DNA of 5,599 nt from Methylobacterium sp. (GTDB lineage Bacteria > Pseudomonadota > Alphaproteobacteria > Rhizobiales > Beijerinckiaceae). The position numbers were made by a program, and so were the translations under genes. The notes below the pieces were generated by a model that made no database searches, was not told where the DNA came from, and saw only the letters and a list, made by a program, of their open reading frames with translations. Positions 5,157 to 5,599 of this stretch are shown in pieces. Position 1 is the stretch's first letter, and every line of letters starts with the position of its first letter. The stretch spans positions 1 through 5,599 of the forward strand of contig JAJKJG010000402.1 in NCBI GenBank assembly GCA_021154065.1. Direction: 5' to 3'.

Positions 5157-5599
5157 ATGCGCCCGACCCTCGTCCTCCTGACCGTCGGGCTGACGCCCCG
5201 CCACCTCGGCCCCGACACGCCCCGTCTGTCGCGGCTCGCGGCGGCCGGCGGCATGCGCCCGCTCGAGACGATCACGCCGGCGGTGACGTGCAGCGTGCAG
5301 GCGACCTTCACGACCGGGCTCCTGCCGCGCCAGCACGGCATCGTCGGCAACGGCTGGCTGTTCCACGACCTGATGGAGATCTGGTTCTGGCGCCAGTCGA
5401 ACCGGCTCGTCGGCGGCGAGAAGGTCTGGGAGGCGGGCAAGCGGCGCGATCCGTCCTTCACCTGCGCCAACCTGTTCTGGTGGTACAACATGGCCGGCGG
5501 GTTCGAGATCGGCGCGACGCCGCGCCCGATCTACAAGGCCGATGGGCGCAAGCTCCCCGACTGCTACACCAAGCCGGCGGGATTGCGCGACGCGCTCAC
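5157..5599 (+). CDS. eboF: Alkaline phosphatase superfamily protein EboF (nucleotide pyrophosphatase/phosphodiesterase-like), 3' end outside window
   Basis: The first 147 residues are visible; the frame is open to the window end. The start reads MRPTLVLLTVGLTP, then TPRLSRLAAAGG at 21-32, the nucleophile region PAVTCSVQATFTTG at 41-54, LLPRQHGIVGNGW at 55-67, WRQSNRLVGGEKVWEAG at 78-94, and NLFWWYNM at 105-112. In the phosphodiesterase branch of the alkaline phosphatase superfamily the Thr that is ten residues before the TG glycine is the catalytic, metal-coordinated nucleophile; here it is Thr44. The first-strand Asp that normally binds metal is absent (Val10 at the aligned place). No signal peptide or membrane anchor is seen at the start, so it is probably cytoplasmic. 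Substrate unknown. It is recognised as EboF from these segments and from lying back to back with the eboDECA operon. Confidence 0.87.
   Translation, partial: MRPTLVLLTVGLTPRHLGPDTPRLSRLAAAGGMRPLETITPAVTCSVQATFTTGLLPRQHGIVGNGWLFHDLMEIWFWRQSNRLVGGEKVWEAGKRRDPSFTCANLFWWYNMAGGFEIGATPRPIYKADGRKLPDCYTKPAGLRDAL

Noticed and set aside
5131..5181. A 16-codon ATG frame just before eboF, possibly a leader peptide
   Set aside because: Its GGGAGG sits directly against the ATG with no spacer, and the peptide has no notable content; the ATG at 5157 has a properly spaced site.
5063..5491. A 142-codon - strand frame opposite the start of eboF
   Set aside because: It is antisense to clearly conserved EboF sequence and has no family features.
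1..5599. CRISPR arrays, tRNA or rRNA genes, transposases, phage attachment sites
   Set aside because: No regularly spaced repeats, cloverleaf sequences, transposase motifs or terminal inverted repeats were seen.

Overview
The window is a GC-rich, fully coding stretch (roughly 70% G+C by eye) that looks like a proteobacterial, most likely alphaproteobacterial, chromosome. The evidence is the GC-rich third positions, very tight gene packing, a PQQ-dependent sugar dehydrogenase next to a small secreted cytochrome c, and the family resemblance of the proteins. The exact genus cannot be read from the sequence.

Region 1 (1-803, + strand) is a periplasmic redox pair: the C-terminal end of a PQQ-dependent glucose/sorbosone-type dehydrogenase, then a 131-residue monohaem cytochrome c with a signal peptide, a plausible electron acceptor for it. 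The 97-bp gap between them holds a strong nested inverted repeat and an extra copy of one arm.

Region 2 (853-4990, - strand) is an ebo-type gene cluster. Read in the direction of transcription it is eboD (sugar phosphate cyclase, 3-dehydroquinate-synthase-like), eboE (TIM-barrel 'metabolite traffic' protein), eboC (UbiA-like membrane prenyltransferase relative) and eboA (EboA domain protein). The junctions are a 4-bp gap, a 50-bp overlap and a 5-bp gap, so this is almost certainly one translationally coupled operon. It converges with the cytochrome gene (49-bp gap).

Region 3 (4991-5599) is a 166-bp divergent intergenic region followed by the start of eboF (alkaline-phosphatase superfamily, nucleotide pyrophosphatase/phosphodiesterase-like) on the + strand, cut by the window end. 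The ebo set is known from cyanobacteria (where it is needed to move the scytonemin monomer to the periplasm), from Pseudomonas (the edb genes, linked to nematode repellence) and from eustigmatophyte plastids. Its general product and reactions are unresolved.

In this copy the genes are rearranged: eboF is divergent from an eboDECA operon. The TatD-like hydrolase eboB, usually part of the set, is not present in the window. Three of the enzyme-like proteins carry changes at positions that define activity in their parent families, which suggests specialised chemistry. All other long reading frames are GC-driven antisense or frame-shifted shadows.
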